64,000 nt of DNA from Symbiodinium natans (Eukaryota; Sar; Dinophyceae; Suessiales; Symbiodiniaceae), in assembly GCA_905221605.1 (NCBI GenBank), contig CAJNDS010001125.1, positions 62,001 to 126,000 on the forward strand, written 5' to 3'. Shown here in pieces: positions 1 through 11,949 of this stretch (positions within the stretch are counted from its first letter, which is position 1; every line of letters begins with the position of its first letter). The notes under the pieces are model-generated. The model had not been told where the DNA came from. It ran no database searches and saw nothing but the letters and a program-made list of their open reading frames with translations. The position numbers and the translations under genes are program-made.

Positions 1-3000
1 ACCCTGCCCATCCCATGCTACGCTCTTCCCGCCCGCTCCGCCCACCTCGCCTATGGCCCGCACTGCCCTTGCTGCCCGCCCACCCCGCTCGTGGCTCCGT
101 CTGCTCGAACCCCTCCCCACCCCCACCGCGACTCCCACCCCCACATACACCCTGCCCATGGGTCCCTTCCTATGGCACCATGCCTGCGCTTCCCGCACTG
201 CGCTTCTCATGGCCCCAGGGGCTGCCGCCCCCTCCGCTTGCTCCGCTTGCTCCGCTTGCTCCGCTCTTCCCGCCCGTACTGCCCTTCTCATGGCCGCATG
301 GTCCCCAAGGGCGTACCCTCCTCACCCCCACCCCGACTCCCACCCCCACATACACCCTGCCTATGGGTCCCTTCCTATGGCCCCATGGGCTGCCGCCCCC
401 TCCGCTTGCTCCGCTTGCTCCGCTCTTCCCGCCCATGGTCCTGAAGGGCGTACGGCTCCATGGCTCCATGGCTCCGCCCTTCCCGCCCGCACTGCTTCTC
501 ATGACCTCAAGGGCCCCATGGCTGCATGGTCTGCCCTTGCTGCCCACCCACCCGCTCGAACCCCTCCCCACCCCCACCCCGACCCACCCCCACACACCAC
601 GCCCGCGCTGCCCGCGCTGCCCTTCTCATGGCCCCAGGGGCTGCCGCCCCCTCCGCTTGCTCCCGTACTGCCCTTCTCATGGCCCCATTGGTCCCCAAGG
701 GCGTACCCTCCTCACCCCCACCCCGACTCCCACCCCTACATACACCCTGTGCATGGGTCCCTTCCTACGGCTCCGTGGGCTGCCGCCCCCTCCTCTTCCC
801 GCCCGTACAGCTCTTCTCCGCCCTTCCCGCCCGCACTGCTTCTCATGACCTCAAAGGCTCATGGCCCCATGGCTGCATGGTGCCATGGCCCCAGGCCCCT
901 GGACTTTCGCTTGCGCCCTTCCCGCCCGCACTGCCCTTCTCATGGCCCCGTGGTCTCCAAGGGCTCGTGGCCCCATGGCTCCATGGTCCCATGGCCCCAC
1001 CCTATCAGCTGACTTTAAAGGGCCCCAGTGCATGCCCGCCCCCATGGCCTCAAGGGCTCATGGCCCCATGGCTGCGCATGGCTCCATCCGCTCGAACCCC
1101 CCAGTCCATGCCCGCCCCCCCTCCACTTGCTCCGCCCTTCCCGCCCGCACTGCCCTTCTCATGGCCCCGTGGTCTCCAAGGGCTCGTGGCCCCATGGCTC
1201 CATGGTCCCATGGCCCCACCCTATCAGCTGACAAAGAAGGGCCCCAGTGATGCCCGCCCCCTCGGCTTGCTCCGCCCTTCCCGCCCTTCCCGCCCGCACT
1301 GCTTCTCATGGCCTCAAGGGCTCATGGCCCCATGGCTGCATGGTCTGCCCCCACCCCGCCCATGGCTCCATCCGCTCGAACCCCTCCCCACCCCCACCCC
1401 GACTCCCCCCCCACATACACCCTGCCCATGGGTCTCCGCGCTCTTCCCGCCCGCTCCGCCCACCCCGCCCATGGCCTGCACGCCCACCCCGACTCCCACC
1501 CCCACATACACCCGTCTCTTCCTATGGCACCATGCCCGCGCTTCCCGCACGGCCCCGCCCATGGCCCCAGAAACTGCCGCCCCCTCCGCTTGCTCCGCTT
1601 GCTCCGCTCTTGCCCTTCTCATGGCCCCATGGTCCCCAAGGGCGTACTCCCTCACCCCCACCCCGACTCCCACCCCCACATACACCCTGCCCATGGGTCC
1701 CTTCCTACGGCTCCATGGGCCGCCCCCTCCGCTTGCTCCGCTTGCTCCGCTTGCTCCGCTCTTCCCGCCCGTACTGCCCTTCTCATGGCCGCATGGTCCC
1801 CAAGGGCGTACATGGCCTCAAGGGCTCATGGCCGCATGGCTGCATGGTCCCATGGCTGACGCCTGGACCCAGCAGCTGAATTTAAAGGGCCCCAGCGCAT
1901 GCCCGCCCCCTCCGCTTGCTCCGCCCTTCCCGCCCACCCTGCCCTTCCCTATCAGCTGAATTTAAAGAGCCCCAGTGCATGCCCGCCCCCTCCGCTTGCT
2001 CCGCCCTTCCCGCCCTTCCCGCCCACACTGCTTCTCATGGCCTCAAGGGCTCATGGCCCTATGGCTGCATGGTCCCATGGCCCCATGCCGCTGAACTCTA
2101 TCAGCTGAATTTAAAGGGCCCCAGTGCATGCCCGCCCGCTCCGCTTGCTCCGCCCTTCCGCACTGCCTTTTTCATGACGCCATGGTCTCCAAGGGCTCGT
2201 GGCCCCATGGCTCCATGGTCCCATGGCCCCATGCCCCTGGACCCTTTCTATAAGCTGAATTTAAAGGGGCCCAGTGCCTGCCTTTAAATCAGCTGAATGT
2301 AAAAATCAGCTGAATTTAAACAACTCCAGCGCATGCCCGCCCTCTCCGCTTCCTCCGCCCTTCCCGCCCTTCCCGCTCACACTTCCCTGTCCCCATGGCT
2401 GCATGGTCCCATGGCCCCATGCCCCTGGACCCCATCAGCTGAATTTGAAGGGCTGGACCCATAGCCTCCCCCCTTAACTTCCCCTCCCCTTCTCCCCACC
2501 CCCACCCCGCTGTAGGGGCTTTAGTGCATGGCCCCTTCCCTTCCCCCCCTCCACTCCCACATACACCCTGCCCATGGCCCCCGTGTCCGCTCTGGGGGCT
2601 TTAGTGCATGGCCCCTTCCCTTCCCCCCCTCCACCCCCACATACACCCTGCCCATGGCCCCCGTCCCATGCTGCGCTCTTCCCGCCCGCTCCGCCCACCC
2701 CCGCACCCCGCCCACCCCGCGCAGGGCTCCATCCGCTCGAACCCCCACCCCGACTCCCACCCCCACATACACCCTGGTCATGGGTCCCTTCCTATGACAC
2801 CATGCCCGCGCTTCCCGCACTGCCCTTCTCATCTTCTCATGGCCCCAGGGGCTGCCGCCCCCTCCGCTTGCTCCGCTTGCTCCTTGCTCCGCTTGCTCCG
2901 CTCTTCCCGCCCGTACTGCCCTCCGCTGGCTCCGCCCTTCCTGCCCGCACTGCCCTTCTCATGGCCCCGTGGTTTCCAAGGGCTCGTGGCCCCATGGCTC

Positions 3001-4990
3001 CATGGTCCCGTGCTCCGCCCTTCCCGCCCTTCCCGCCCGCACTGTTTTCAAGGGCTCATGGCCCCATGGCTGCATGGTCCCATGGCCCCATGCCCCTGAA
3101 CCCTATCAGCTGAATTTGTAAATCTGCCCGCCCCCTCCGCTTGCTCCGCCCTTCCCGCCCACACTGCCCTTGTCATGGCCCCATGGTCTCCAAGGGCTCG
3201 TGGCCCCATGGCTCCATGGTCCCATGGCCCCATGCCCCTGGACCCTATCAGCTGAATTTGTAAATCTGCCCGCCCCCTCCGCTTGCTCCGCCCTTCCCGC
3301 CCTTCTTGCCCGCACTTCCCTGTCCCCATGGCTGCATGGTCCCATGGCCCCATGCCCCTGGACCCCCATCATCTGAATTTAAACCCACCGGCCCTTGAGG
3401 CCATGAGAAGCAGTGCGGGCGGGAAGGGTGGGAAGGGCGGAGCAAGCGGAGGGGGCGGGCATGCACTGCGGCCCTTTAAATTCAGCTGCTGATAGGGTCC
3501 AGGGGCATGGGGCCATGGGACCTGGAGCCATGGGGCCACGAGCCCTTGGAGACCATGGGGCCATGAGAAGGGCAGTGCGGGCGGGAAGGGCGGAGCAAGC
3601 GGAGGGGGCGGGCATGCACTGGGGCCTTTTAAATTCAGCTGATAGGGTTCAGGGGCATGGGGCCATGGGACCATGCAGCCATGGGGCCATGAGCCCTTGA
3701 GGCCATGAGAAGCAGTGCGGGCGGGAAGGGTGGGAAGGGCGGAGCAAGCGGAGGGGGCGGGCATGCACCTGGGCCCTTTAAATTCAGCTGATAGGGTGGG
3801 GCCACCATGGGACCATCGAGCCATGGGGCCACGAGCCCTTGGAGACCACGGGGCCATGAGAAGGGCAGTGCGGGCGGGAAGAGCGGAGCCATGGAGCCAT
3901 GGAGCCGTACGCCCTTGAAGACCATGACATGGGGCGATGAGAAAAGCCGTACGGGCGGAATAGCGGAGCAGGTCCAGGGGCATGGGGCCATGGAGCCATG
4001 GAGCCATGGGGCCACGAGCCCTTGGAGACCATGGGGCCATGAGAAGGGCGGGCCTGCTCCGCCCTTCCCGCCCGCACTGCCCTTCTCATGGCCCCATGGT
4101 CTCCAAGGCCTCGTGGCCCCATGGCTCCATGGTCCCATGGCCCCATGCCCTGGACCCTATCAGCAGCTGAATTTAAAGGGCCCCAGTGCATGCCCGCCCC
4201 CTCCGCTTGCTCCGCCCTTCCCGCCCTTCCCGCCCTTCCCTGTCCCCCCATGCCCCTGGACCCCATCAGCTGAATTTAAAGGGCTGCCCGCCCACCCCGC
4301 CCATGGCACCTCGAGTGGAGTGGACCCATAGCCTCCCCCCTTCACTTCCCCTCCCCTTCTCCCCACCCCCACCCCCCTCTAGCATGGCCTTCCCTTCCCC
4401 CCCTCCACTCCCACATACACCCTGCCCATGGCCCCCGTCCCATGGCTCCCTGGCTCTGCCCTTGCCACTGCTTCTCATGGCCCCAAGGCCTCATGGCCCC
4501 ATGGCTGCAGCCCTGGACCCTGTCAGCTGAATTTAAAGGGCTCCAGTGCATGCCCGCCCCCTCCGCTTGCTCCGCCCTTTCCGCCAGTGGCCCCATGGCT
4601 CCATGGCTCCATGGCCCCATGCCTCTGGACCCTATCAGCTGAATTTAACGGGCCGCAGTGCATGCCCGCCCCCTCCGCTTGCTCCGCCCTTCCCGCCTGC
4701 ACTTTCCTGTCTTCAGGGCTGCATGGTCCCGTGGCCCCATGCCCCTGGACCCCGTCTTTAAAGGGCCGCAGCTTCCCCCCCCCGCTTGCTCCGGCCTTCC
4801 CACCCGCACTGCCCTTCTCATGGCCCCATCAAGGCCTCGTGGCCCCATGGCTCCACGGTCCCATGGCCCCATGCCCCTGGACCCTATCAGCTGAATTTAG
4901 AGGGCTCCAGGGCATGCCCGCCCCCTCCGCTTGCTCCGCCCCAGCTACGGCTGCGGAGCTCCCAGGGGTGGTTTCGGATCCCGTGCAGAA
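1..4990. repeat. GC-rich complex minisatellite (about 5 kb)
   Basis: The whole stretch is built from shuffled copies of a few short modules. One runs from ATCAGCTGAATTTAAAGGG through a CATGCCCGCCCCCTCCGC core to CTTCCCGCCCGCACTGC (for example near 1007, 1225, 1870, 1950, 2100, 4160, 4526, 4636, 4886). A second is a CATGGCCCCATGGCTGCATGG-like module. A third is CCCACCCCCACCCCGACTCC followed by CACATACACCC (near 114, 318, 572, 712, 1384, 1490, 1656, 2750). The order of modules varies, so this is a higher-order repeat and not a simple tandem array. The long open frames on both strands arise from the low-stop, high-GC composition and are not genes. The C-runs would give G-quadruplex potential on the minus strand. 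Confidence 0.93.
3376..4060 (-). repeat. Inverted block inside the minisatellite
   Basis: Between about 3376 and 4060 the same modules appear as their reverse complement: GGGCGGAGCAAGCGGAGGGG and CCTTTAAATTCAGCTGATAG replace CCCCTCCGCTTGCTCCGCCC and ATCAGCTGAATTTAAAGGG. The right edge shows head-to-head modules (GAAGGGCGGG next to CTGCTCCGCCC near 4047-4062). The block could fold on its flanks as a very large cruciform or mark an inversion within the array. Confidence 0.85.
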
Positions 4991-5050
4991 ACCCTAAACC
5001 CTAAACCCTAAACCCTTCTTCAACCCCTAAACCCTAAACCTTAAACCCTA
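4986..5050 (+). repeat. Interstitial telomere-like repeats (CCCTAAA)n
   Basis: Several CCCTAAA units, some degenerate (CCCTTCTTCAACCCCTAAA, CCTTAAA), follow directly on the end of the minisatellite. The heptamer is the plant/dinoflagellate-type telomere repeat, here inside the chromosome. Confidence 0.85.
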
Positions 5051-5094
5051 TGTTGGACGGCTTGGGCGTGGGCAAACCGACCCTTTGGCGCGTA

Positions 5095-5320
5095 TCATAT
5101 GTAAAAGATATAGTTTACAATATGCAATATGATATATCATACAATACAATATATATCTATATATATATATATATCACATATAATACATAGCATCTAGTAT
5201 GCAGTATCTACTATATAGTAAATCGTATGTCGTATCTAGATTTTGTAGGTTGTAGTATATATATCTATATAAACATATATTACATATTGCATATTTATAT
5301 ACATATGTTAAATATTGCAT
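5095..5320. repeat. AT-rich simple-sequence stretch
   Basis: A run of TA, ATAT and TATATC-like repeats, with a (TA)n core near 5157-5175. It is abruptly different in composition from the GC-rich array on its left and the poly-C array on its right. No gene is visible. Confidence 0.8.
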
Positions 5321-5324
5321 CTTG

Positions 5325-5635
5325 CGTGCCGGAACCCCCCCCCCCCCTTCCCAGCCAAGTACACCGATACGCGTTTTCCCCCCCCCCCCCTCTCCAATAC
5401 GCCGATACGCTAACCCCCCCCTCCCGGAAAGTACGCCGCTAAGCCGATACGCCGCTTCCCCCCCCTCCTCCCCCGGAAATTGTACGCCGTTCGCCCCCCC
5501 CCCCCCCCCCAAAGCCTCTGGGAAATATGCCCATGCGCCGATAAGCCGTTCTCCTCCCCCCCCCTGCCTTCCCCTCGAAATACACCAATACGCCGAGTCC
5601 CCCCCCCCCCCCGACATACGCCGATACGCGACCCC
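5325..5635 (+). repeat. Poly-C / TACGCCGATACGC minisatellite
   Basis: About six imperfect units of roughly 50-60 bases alternate a run of 7-17 C residues with short boxes such as CGGAAA, GTACGCCG and CCGATACGC. Long C runs could form i-motifs, with G-quadruplexes on the other strand. Frames through this stretch are proline or glycine artefacts. Confidence 0.85.
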
Positions 5636-6235
5636 TGCGGGGGCTTCCATCAGCAAGATTCCACGAGGAACAGGCGCAGGGAATACACAAGCACCCCTGA
5701 CACCCGAAGCCGTCCAAAGCGCAAGCCCGGACGGCCTCGTGTTCACGTGACATCCTGCCGACGGAACCCTGCAGACCCCCCTCCACCCTGCCCCCTAGCC
5801 CTGGACCCTACACCCCGCACCGTCCGCCCGGCTGTGCTTCCCCTGTTGGGGGTCGGCGGCACTGGCGGTAGCCATTAAATCGGGCAGCGCGAGGTCCCCA
5901 AAGGACCGAGCAAATGCGGACCTTTTAGCCCGGGTCGTCCCGGGAATAGCCTTGCTGGCCTCTGGCCTTCTGCGAAGCAGAATTAGGCCGGACGCCAGTG
6001 CCGCCGACCCCCGCGTGCCGCCGGTGAACGGTTTTTTTTTCGTGGTTTTCTGCATCGCCACGGAGGCCCCCAGAGGGCTCGCATCATGAGCATCAGCGGG
6101 TCCAGCCCGGGACCCCCAGGCGCTCATCAGGAGCATCAGCGGCTCCCGGGGCGGGACCCCGGGGGCGCATCAGGAGCATGATGCCCCCCTAAGGGCGGGC
6201 ATAAGCGACGTGTCTCAGCCCGGGGCTAGGAAAAA
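5636..6235. repeat. No gene seen; contains a GAGCATCAGC-rich segment
   Basis: This stretch holds no exon I can support. Between about 6068 and 6180 it carries repeated CATCA(G/T)GAGCATC boxes in GC-rich surroundings. Similar boxes occur near 33912, 55540 and 60055, so this may be a fragment of a dispersed repeat. Confidence 0.4.
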
Positions 6236-6400
6236 GGGAGTTTAGGGGCCTTATAAAGTGCTTAGAAACTTTAAGGGAGTCTAGGAGCCTCAAACGAGTT
6301 TAGGGGCCTGAAAATGCTTAGAAACTTTAAGGGAGTTGAGGAGCCTCGAACGCTTAGAGATTTTAAGGGAGTTTAGGGGCCTCAAAATGCTTAGAAACTG
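6236..6400 (+). repeat. Degenerate tandem repeat with TTTAGGGGCC boxes
   Basis: Three to four imperfect units of roughly 50-70 bases share GTTTAGGGGCCT, AAATGCTTAGAAAC and TTTTAAGGGAG boxes. The TTTAGGG core resembles the telomere heptamer and may derive from it. Confidence 0.7.
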
Positions 6401-6612
6401 CTCGCCCCGCGCTTCTGCCTGCGCTGCCCGCCCATGGGCGCAGCCCCTTAAATAAGTGTACTTATAACTGTACTTATTTCTGTTCTTATAACTGTACTTG
6501 TAGCCCTGCTGAAAAGTCAAGCCCCCCTCCATGCTAAGCACATCCGAGAACCTTGTCCGGCTTCGACGCAGGAGCTTTTCGGGCCTGCCATTGGAACCCG
6601 TGAGAACATGGG

Positions 6613-6656
6613 TTCAGGGTTTAGGGTTTAGGACCCAGGGTTTAGGGATGTTTCGT
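6613..6656 (-). repeat. Telomere-like repeats in reverse orientation (TTTAGGG)n
   Basis: GGGTTTAGGG units, some degenerate, lie opposite in orientation to the CCCTAAA units at 4986-5050. The two sets face each other across about 1.6 kb. The following stretch to 7670 holds nothing I can call a gene. Confidence 0.75.
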
Positions 6657-7676
6657 ATAGCCCTTGGCCCAGAAACCTCCTGAAGGGTCATGGCCATGTG
6701 CGTCCAGCCTGCACGGTCGATGCCACTGCGGGAGTGCCTGCGTGCTGAGATCAAGTCGCTGCGAGGAGGTCTACGACGTTGCGGGTAAGAAGCGCATAGA
6801 AACCCCAACAGGAGCCCCAGACAGGTCCAAAAAACCAACTTGCCCATTGTCGAGCACACGATGGGGTCAGTGGCAGCATTCCCCCTCTAAAGAGGCAGGG
6901 ACTCGACGCGCCGCAACAATGCGGCCAGGGACAACAAGTTGCAACGATGGCAAGGCGACAGAGCACAGCGCTGACATGCGGCGTGAGGAGACCTGGCGGG
7001 AAATAAGGCATTGCCGCTCCATGCATGGCCATCGGGCCAACCTCAGCACTCGAAGTACTTCAGGACATCGTGAGTTGCAGTGGCAAAACTCAGGAAGTGG
7101 CATGGCCACCCATCAACGGCGGGGCAATCATGCCTGGCATCCTCAGCAATGGCTCAAAACATACTGTGCAGCTGCGACTTATTCACCAGCTACTTCCTGA
7201 ATGATCATGGAGGCTCAGGAGATGGCATTGAGCACCCGATCACGTGATGGGAATGTCATACTATGTCATACTTGTAATGTGTGCTCAATGTGCTCAAGCT
7301 GCGATAGAACAGGAGTCCATATTGGCCACGTCGGCTGAACACGCGGCATCACCCTGCTGCCCTTTCAGTACCCATACAAGAAAAGTGGTCAGAATCTGTA
7401 AGCGCCATGAGATGTAATGGAGCAGAGCATCATCATCATGGTCATTCCAGGCATGACACCGTAGCTCATCGACCTTCCAAGCAAAGTGATGACTTCAGTT
7501 TACACTCCCAAGGCACAACTGGTCTGACCAAGTAGGCAAAGACTCAAAGGATTAGCGTAGGGAGCTCGATGCCTCATCATCCCCATCATGGGCGTGAACA
7601 TCGCGCTGTGGCTCATCATCCCCACGTCTGGATAATCACCATGATCCTCCACTCATCCGATGCTGATACGTGCATC

Positions 7677-8166
7677 TCAAGTGCTGTTACCAAGTGCTGC
7701 TAGAAGGCTTGCCATACCACTGCTTTCGGCATGTGGCATGCAGAGCTCCTTTCTTTTTTTGTGCTTCTTCTTTTTCTTCTCTTTTTCCTGCTTCTTCTTG
7801 GTCTTCTCTGCATACTTCTCCTGTCAGCAATCAGGCGTGGGCTGGGAGATGATGCACCTGACTTTGGCTATGAAGAGGCTGCTCGCTGCTGCCCAGGCCT
7901 GCCGCGCAGGCTTTGGCCGAGCTGCCTCAGGCGGAGCCTGTAAATGGCAGCAGTCGCATCTGGAAGGCTGGGGCATCAATGAGTGTTACCCTGGCCTTGT
8001 TCCTATGCTCCAATTCTCTTCTTTCTACATGCACCTGGAGAGGGGTGTCATCTGAGCACTGATAGTCCACTGGCTGTGGAGCATCAGAAGGTTCGCGTTG
8101 CTATGCTCAGGTTCCAGCCTTCCGCTTCTTCTTGGGCTTTTCTACTTCCAGCTCCAGGTCTATGGC
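7677..8166 (-). CDS. Lysine-rich protein, last two exons (partial)
   Basis: I read two exons. The upstream one (8166-8119) gives AIDLELEVEKPKKKRK, exactly 16 codons. The terminal one (7820-7677) gives 47 residues plus stop, beginning EKYAEKTKKKQEKEKKKKKH and ending in GMASLLAALGNST. Both are phase 0. They join across a 298-base intron with a GC donor (AAG|GC) and a good AG acceptor (GACAG), so the lysine-rich stretch runs straight across the junction. The acceptor of the first exon is GTAG at 8167-8168; upstream exons were not found. The basic runs resemble nuclear-localisation or nucleic-acid-binding tails, so a nuclear role is an inference. No known family is recognised. On the plus strand the same bases look like a pyrimidine tract. 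Confidence 0.55.
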
Positions 8167-8696
8167 CTACAGCGCACTTCACATGATCAACCGCGACATC
8201 AACTGACTTCACAACCGAAATGCTGGCAGCGCGCTTTGCTTTTCTGGATCGCACTGCGGGCCGACGTCTGAGCTCGAGATGTACATTGATCACCCAGCTT
8301 TCACGACACATAAGTTGCTCATCCTGATCTTAAACGCACACTACGGCAGAGCTTTTGTGCATGTGCACGTACGTGCACCTCCAGCAAGCTGGATATTGCA
8401 ACTCCAGCTGTGCAACGCAGCGCCACAAAATGCTGCAAGGCAATAAAGAGGGAAGGATTTTTGGAACAAGCGCCCGCTGCAGACACGTGTCAAATGTGCG
8501 AGAACTGCACATGCACCCTGCTACTTCAGCAAACTCCTTAAACGTCTTGTTCCATGTCGATTCAAGACTTGAGCCTCGTTCGCTTTTTTTGCGTACGGGC
8601 ACAACCTACGAGCTAGGATGGTAATTGGTAATTGGGCATTCAAAGGTCCTGCGTGGTGAAATTCAGTGTGAAACCACCAAGAAAGGCTGTGAGGTC

Positions 8697-11160
8697 TTAT
8701 GCCAAAAGCCATGCCGTAGTCGCCTCGGTGTCAGGGATTTCATGTCCGGCGGAGAGGAGGAGCTGGTCAGTCTGCCGGAAGCGGCGCACTGCAAGCCATG
8801 AGCCGTGGAAGGACTGAAGCGAGATGCACTGCCTTCCGTCTTGCTTTTCACGAAACAAGACTGAAAACTCTTCCCAAGCAGAGCGGCAGTCGGACTGGAT
8901 CACCTCACCCTCCTGCGTGACGCTAAGCCATGTCCCATGAGCAGCAGAACGCAGGGCAAGCTTTGACTGCCCATCAACCTGGTAAGAGTACGGCACCCAT
9001 TCCTCCCACCAGGAAGGATCCGGAGCGTCTGCTTCAACGGCACCCTTCTCGGTGGCAGTGAGCCATGTACCAAAAGAGGATGCTTCGATCTTGATCGGTG
9101 GATGCTCAACTGCATGATCATGTTCTCTGCGGAGGATGGACCCCCAATCCAGACCCCATTCTTGAACCTGGCGCTGCATGCTCCACGCAGTGATCGCGTT
9201 ATCAAAAGACCAGAGCAAAGACCCAGCACATGCAAAATCAAACTGATCGACCAGCCATTGGGCAAACTCGCGAGTATCTGCCCTGTTCAGGCTTGGTCCT
9301 GCAAGCGAAAACTCTCCAACAAACACCGTTTCGCCTTGCGCCCTGGAGAAGTGCCGGAGCTGCTGCAGATCCCAGGCATATGCCTCCTTGGCCTTTTCAA
9401 GACCTTGGTCTTTCGAGGTCCACTTTTGGCCGGAGTCTGGAAAATGATACAGATGCGTGTCCCAAACCACCCGGCCATAGGTTGATTCGGGGAATGCTCC
9501 AGCCTCCCATCGGTGCATCTCATACGTCCACTCAAACAGGACCACTGGAACTTTCCTGTCAAGGGACTCTCGAGCTGCAAGAATGGCTTGCTGATAGTAA
9601 TTCCGTAGGAACTCGTGCCCCTCATCTGTGTGCAAGTGCGGCTCACTGATGACCTGAATTCCGAATAGGTTTGCCTTCTTGCTTGCGAACTTTGCCATTG
9701 CTCGAACTGCACGAACGGAAGTCTGAAGGTTCGCATCACTCTGCACGAAGCCCACGTGCTCCTCCCCCTCCTCCTGAGGCTTTGCAGGGCTTGAACCATG
9801 TTTCCAATATGTTTCAAGATTTGTTGGTCGCTAGCAGCTACACTTTACCAGCAGCCTACCGATGCTACACAGCCTCGATGCACACCCCACTGTGGATTTC
9901 TCCGTTCTGAGACCCAGGTAAAGCATGGAGGTCCAGCAACACCTTGATGCCGTACCTCGCATTCACAGCACTAGGCTCTGCTCTATTGCACAGACGGTGA
10001 AGTGAAACAGTGAAAGACCCTGCAACGTAAACGGTCCACGTTCCGGCAAGGGGCCTTTCTTTCCCGAAATACATGCATACATGTGCATGTGGACACACGC
10101 ACACGTATAGACATTATATACATATATATATATATGCATGTTTTTCTGTCTGTACATATATATATATATATATGTATATGAACAGTGTACACACACATAT
10201 ATATATATATATATGTGGGTAGAATCTGCACAAAGATGTAGATATGGCTTTTGAATGCTTTCGATATTGAGCCTAAGAACAGACAGATGTATCGTTAGAT
10301 AGATGCTTGGATGCCTTGACAATGCATTTGATTCGACAAACAAAGCAAACATGTCTGTACACACGGGTTAACGAAAACACCGGCAACCAGAATGGCTGAA
10401 TCGAAAACTGGAAAACGGGAGCAGGTTTCTGATGCTCTGGCTTTCCGGACACGATGTCCCCCCCCCCCCCCACCCCTACCCCTGTCCCCCGCCACCCCAG
10501 TTGATGAGCAGTTTCTGATGGGTCTGATGCTGCCAGTTTGTAATTGGTTGTTGTTTCCGATACGCGATGCTTTCTGATTCGTGGTTTCTGATAGTCGGCT
10601 GGGGCTGATTCGCAGTTTCTGATGCGCAGGCTGACTTCTGATTTTCACTGATCTCTACATACGCAAAGAGTGCAAAAGCGTGAAGCAACTCACAACAACT
10701 TCTGCAACATGCAGGCCATGCAAGCCAACTACTGTACTTAAGTCTCTGCGGTGCAGCTGCTTGCCGGCATAGTCAAAAATCCTGTCGAAGTAGATTCGGT
10801 AGTCGTTGGGCGATGCAATGCGATGGAGATTTTTCAATCGCTCCCGGATGCTGGCGTGCTTGGGATGTTCGGTGGGGATCTCCGGTCCCTCGTTGTCGTC
10901 GTAAGCCACCCAATTCCAGTAGCCACATGGAACCCGGAGCACCTCCACCCCGCATCTCTGCATCTCTTTAAAATGAGACTCACAAATTGTGGCCTCAAGC
11001 CACTGGAGCATCTTCTGCTTCGCTCCAGGGCCATGCAGATCCCACAAAGCCACTCTGCGCGCACTCTTGTGAACTTTTTCAAAGAAATTGTACGGGTGCT
11101 TCATCCAATCCTCCGGGATGAACCTGTTTCCGTAGTTTACGCCATGCCACTTCGAGCAGG
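8697..11160 (-). CDS. GH5-type glucan 1,3-beta-glucosidase with fascin-like C-terminus (5' end not fixed)
   Basis: Three exons can be joined in frame. Exon 1 ends at 10765; it starts upstream of WHGVNYGNRFIPEDWM and contains VEVLRVPCGYWNW, equivalent to the RIPIGYW motif of exo-beta-1,3-glucanases. Exon 2 (9977-9886) supplies exactly 31 codons, including GIKVLLDLHALPGSQNGEIH. Exon 3 (9758-8697) carries ISEPH (acid/base Glu; Ser replaces the usual Asn), VVWDTHLYHF and VFVGEFSLA (nucleophile Glu), then three trefoil-like repeats: FGTWLTATEKG, HGTWLSVTQEGEV and HGSWLAVRRF. Intron 1 (9978-10764) is GC-AG, intron 2 (9759-9885) GT-AG. The family cleaves beta-1,3-glucans (subfamily GH5_9 by motif); fascin-like trefoils often bind carbohydrate or actin, and here carbohydrate is likelier. 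A role in glucan storage or wall turnover is inferred. The true start codon was not found. Confidence 0.85.
10085..10215. repeat. (TA)n microsatellites inside intron 1 of the GH5 gene
   Basis: Two (TA)n-rich runs (near 10120-10135 and 10155-10215) lie in the 787-base GC-AG intron. The same intron has a 14-base C run near 10458. Confidence 0.8.
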
Positions 11161-11729
11161 AAGGAGTGCTGGATTGGACTACATTGAGGCGGCTGCTTGA
11201 CTTGCTCTTCGTCTTTTCTATCCTCTCTTGGCAGGTGCGCTGGCCCAGGCATGCTGCTAGGCCAACCGATACAGAGATCGGCCCCCGGTAGGAGATGGTA
11301 TCCACATTGAGAAGTGTGCTACCTGCCAAGCCCGAAAGCTGCCACGCCTTAGGGCTTCAAACAGCATGCATTGGGTCATTGGGTTTGGGTTGAAGCCTTT
11401 AGGGAGGACTTAGGGCTCGAAACTTGCCCAAAACCTTCCGAGTTCAAAGCCGGCCTGTGTCGGGTTTACTTTGAGCATCTCGGCGGAAACAGAGACCGGA
11501 TTGGGGAAGAAGGCCACAGAGGCTGCGGCTCCGTTCTGCCGCTGTGCACTAGGCAAGGAACTCCACGGACCAAGCGACCACATTCGCCGCTGCATCCATG
11601 TGGAGAAGCTATAACATATAGGATCTAAAGAATAAAAATCTGCATTTGGCTAAAATGGTGCAGATGATTGTTTGAAGCTGACAGACTCTGCTGCATGGCA
11701 CTTGAACCTGCAGTCTACTGAAGATCTTT

Positions 11730-11920
11730 TGCACAAAGCATGGCTCAGTGCTACCCGTAGCTTCTCAACTGGTGGCATGTCTGAGAGTCCCTGCTCCCAG
11801 TGCAAGCAACAGGGAATTGATTGCAGCACCCCGGAACCTGCCTCTACAGGCGCCTGGCTTGCGCGTCGCCGTCGTTTAGGCGCCACGGGCTCCTGTCGGC
11901 CGATTTCAAACAGCTACTGA
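11730..11920 (-). CDS. Candidate exon, unknown protein
   Basis: An open frame includes PVAPKRRRRASQAP, then LQSIPCCLHWEQGLSDMPPV and EKLRVALSHALCK. The mix of residues looks like protein, and the strand matches the GH5 gene just downstream, so it could be an upstream exon of that gene or the end of another. No splice site decides this and no family is recognised. Confidence 0.3.
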
Positions 11921-11949
11921 AAGAGTTCTAACTGTGATTTGTGATGTCT

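Noticed and set aside
15-4990. Long open frames on both strands, up to about 477 codons
   Set aside because: They run through the GC-rich minisatellite, repeat the same peptide modules in all frames and have no domain; they follow from the low stop density of the repeat.
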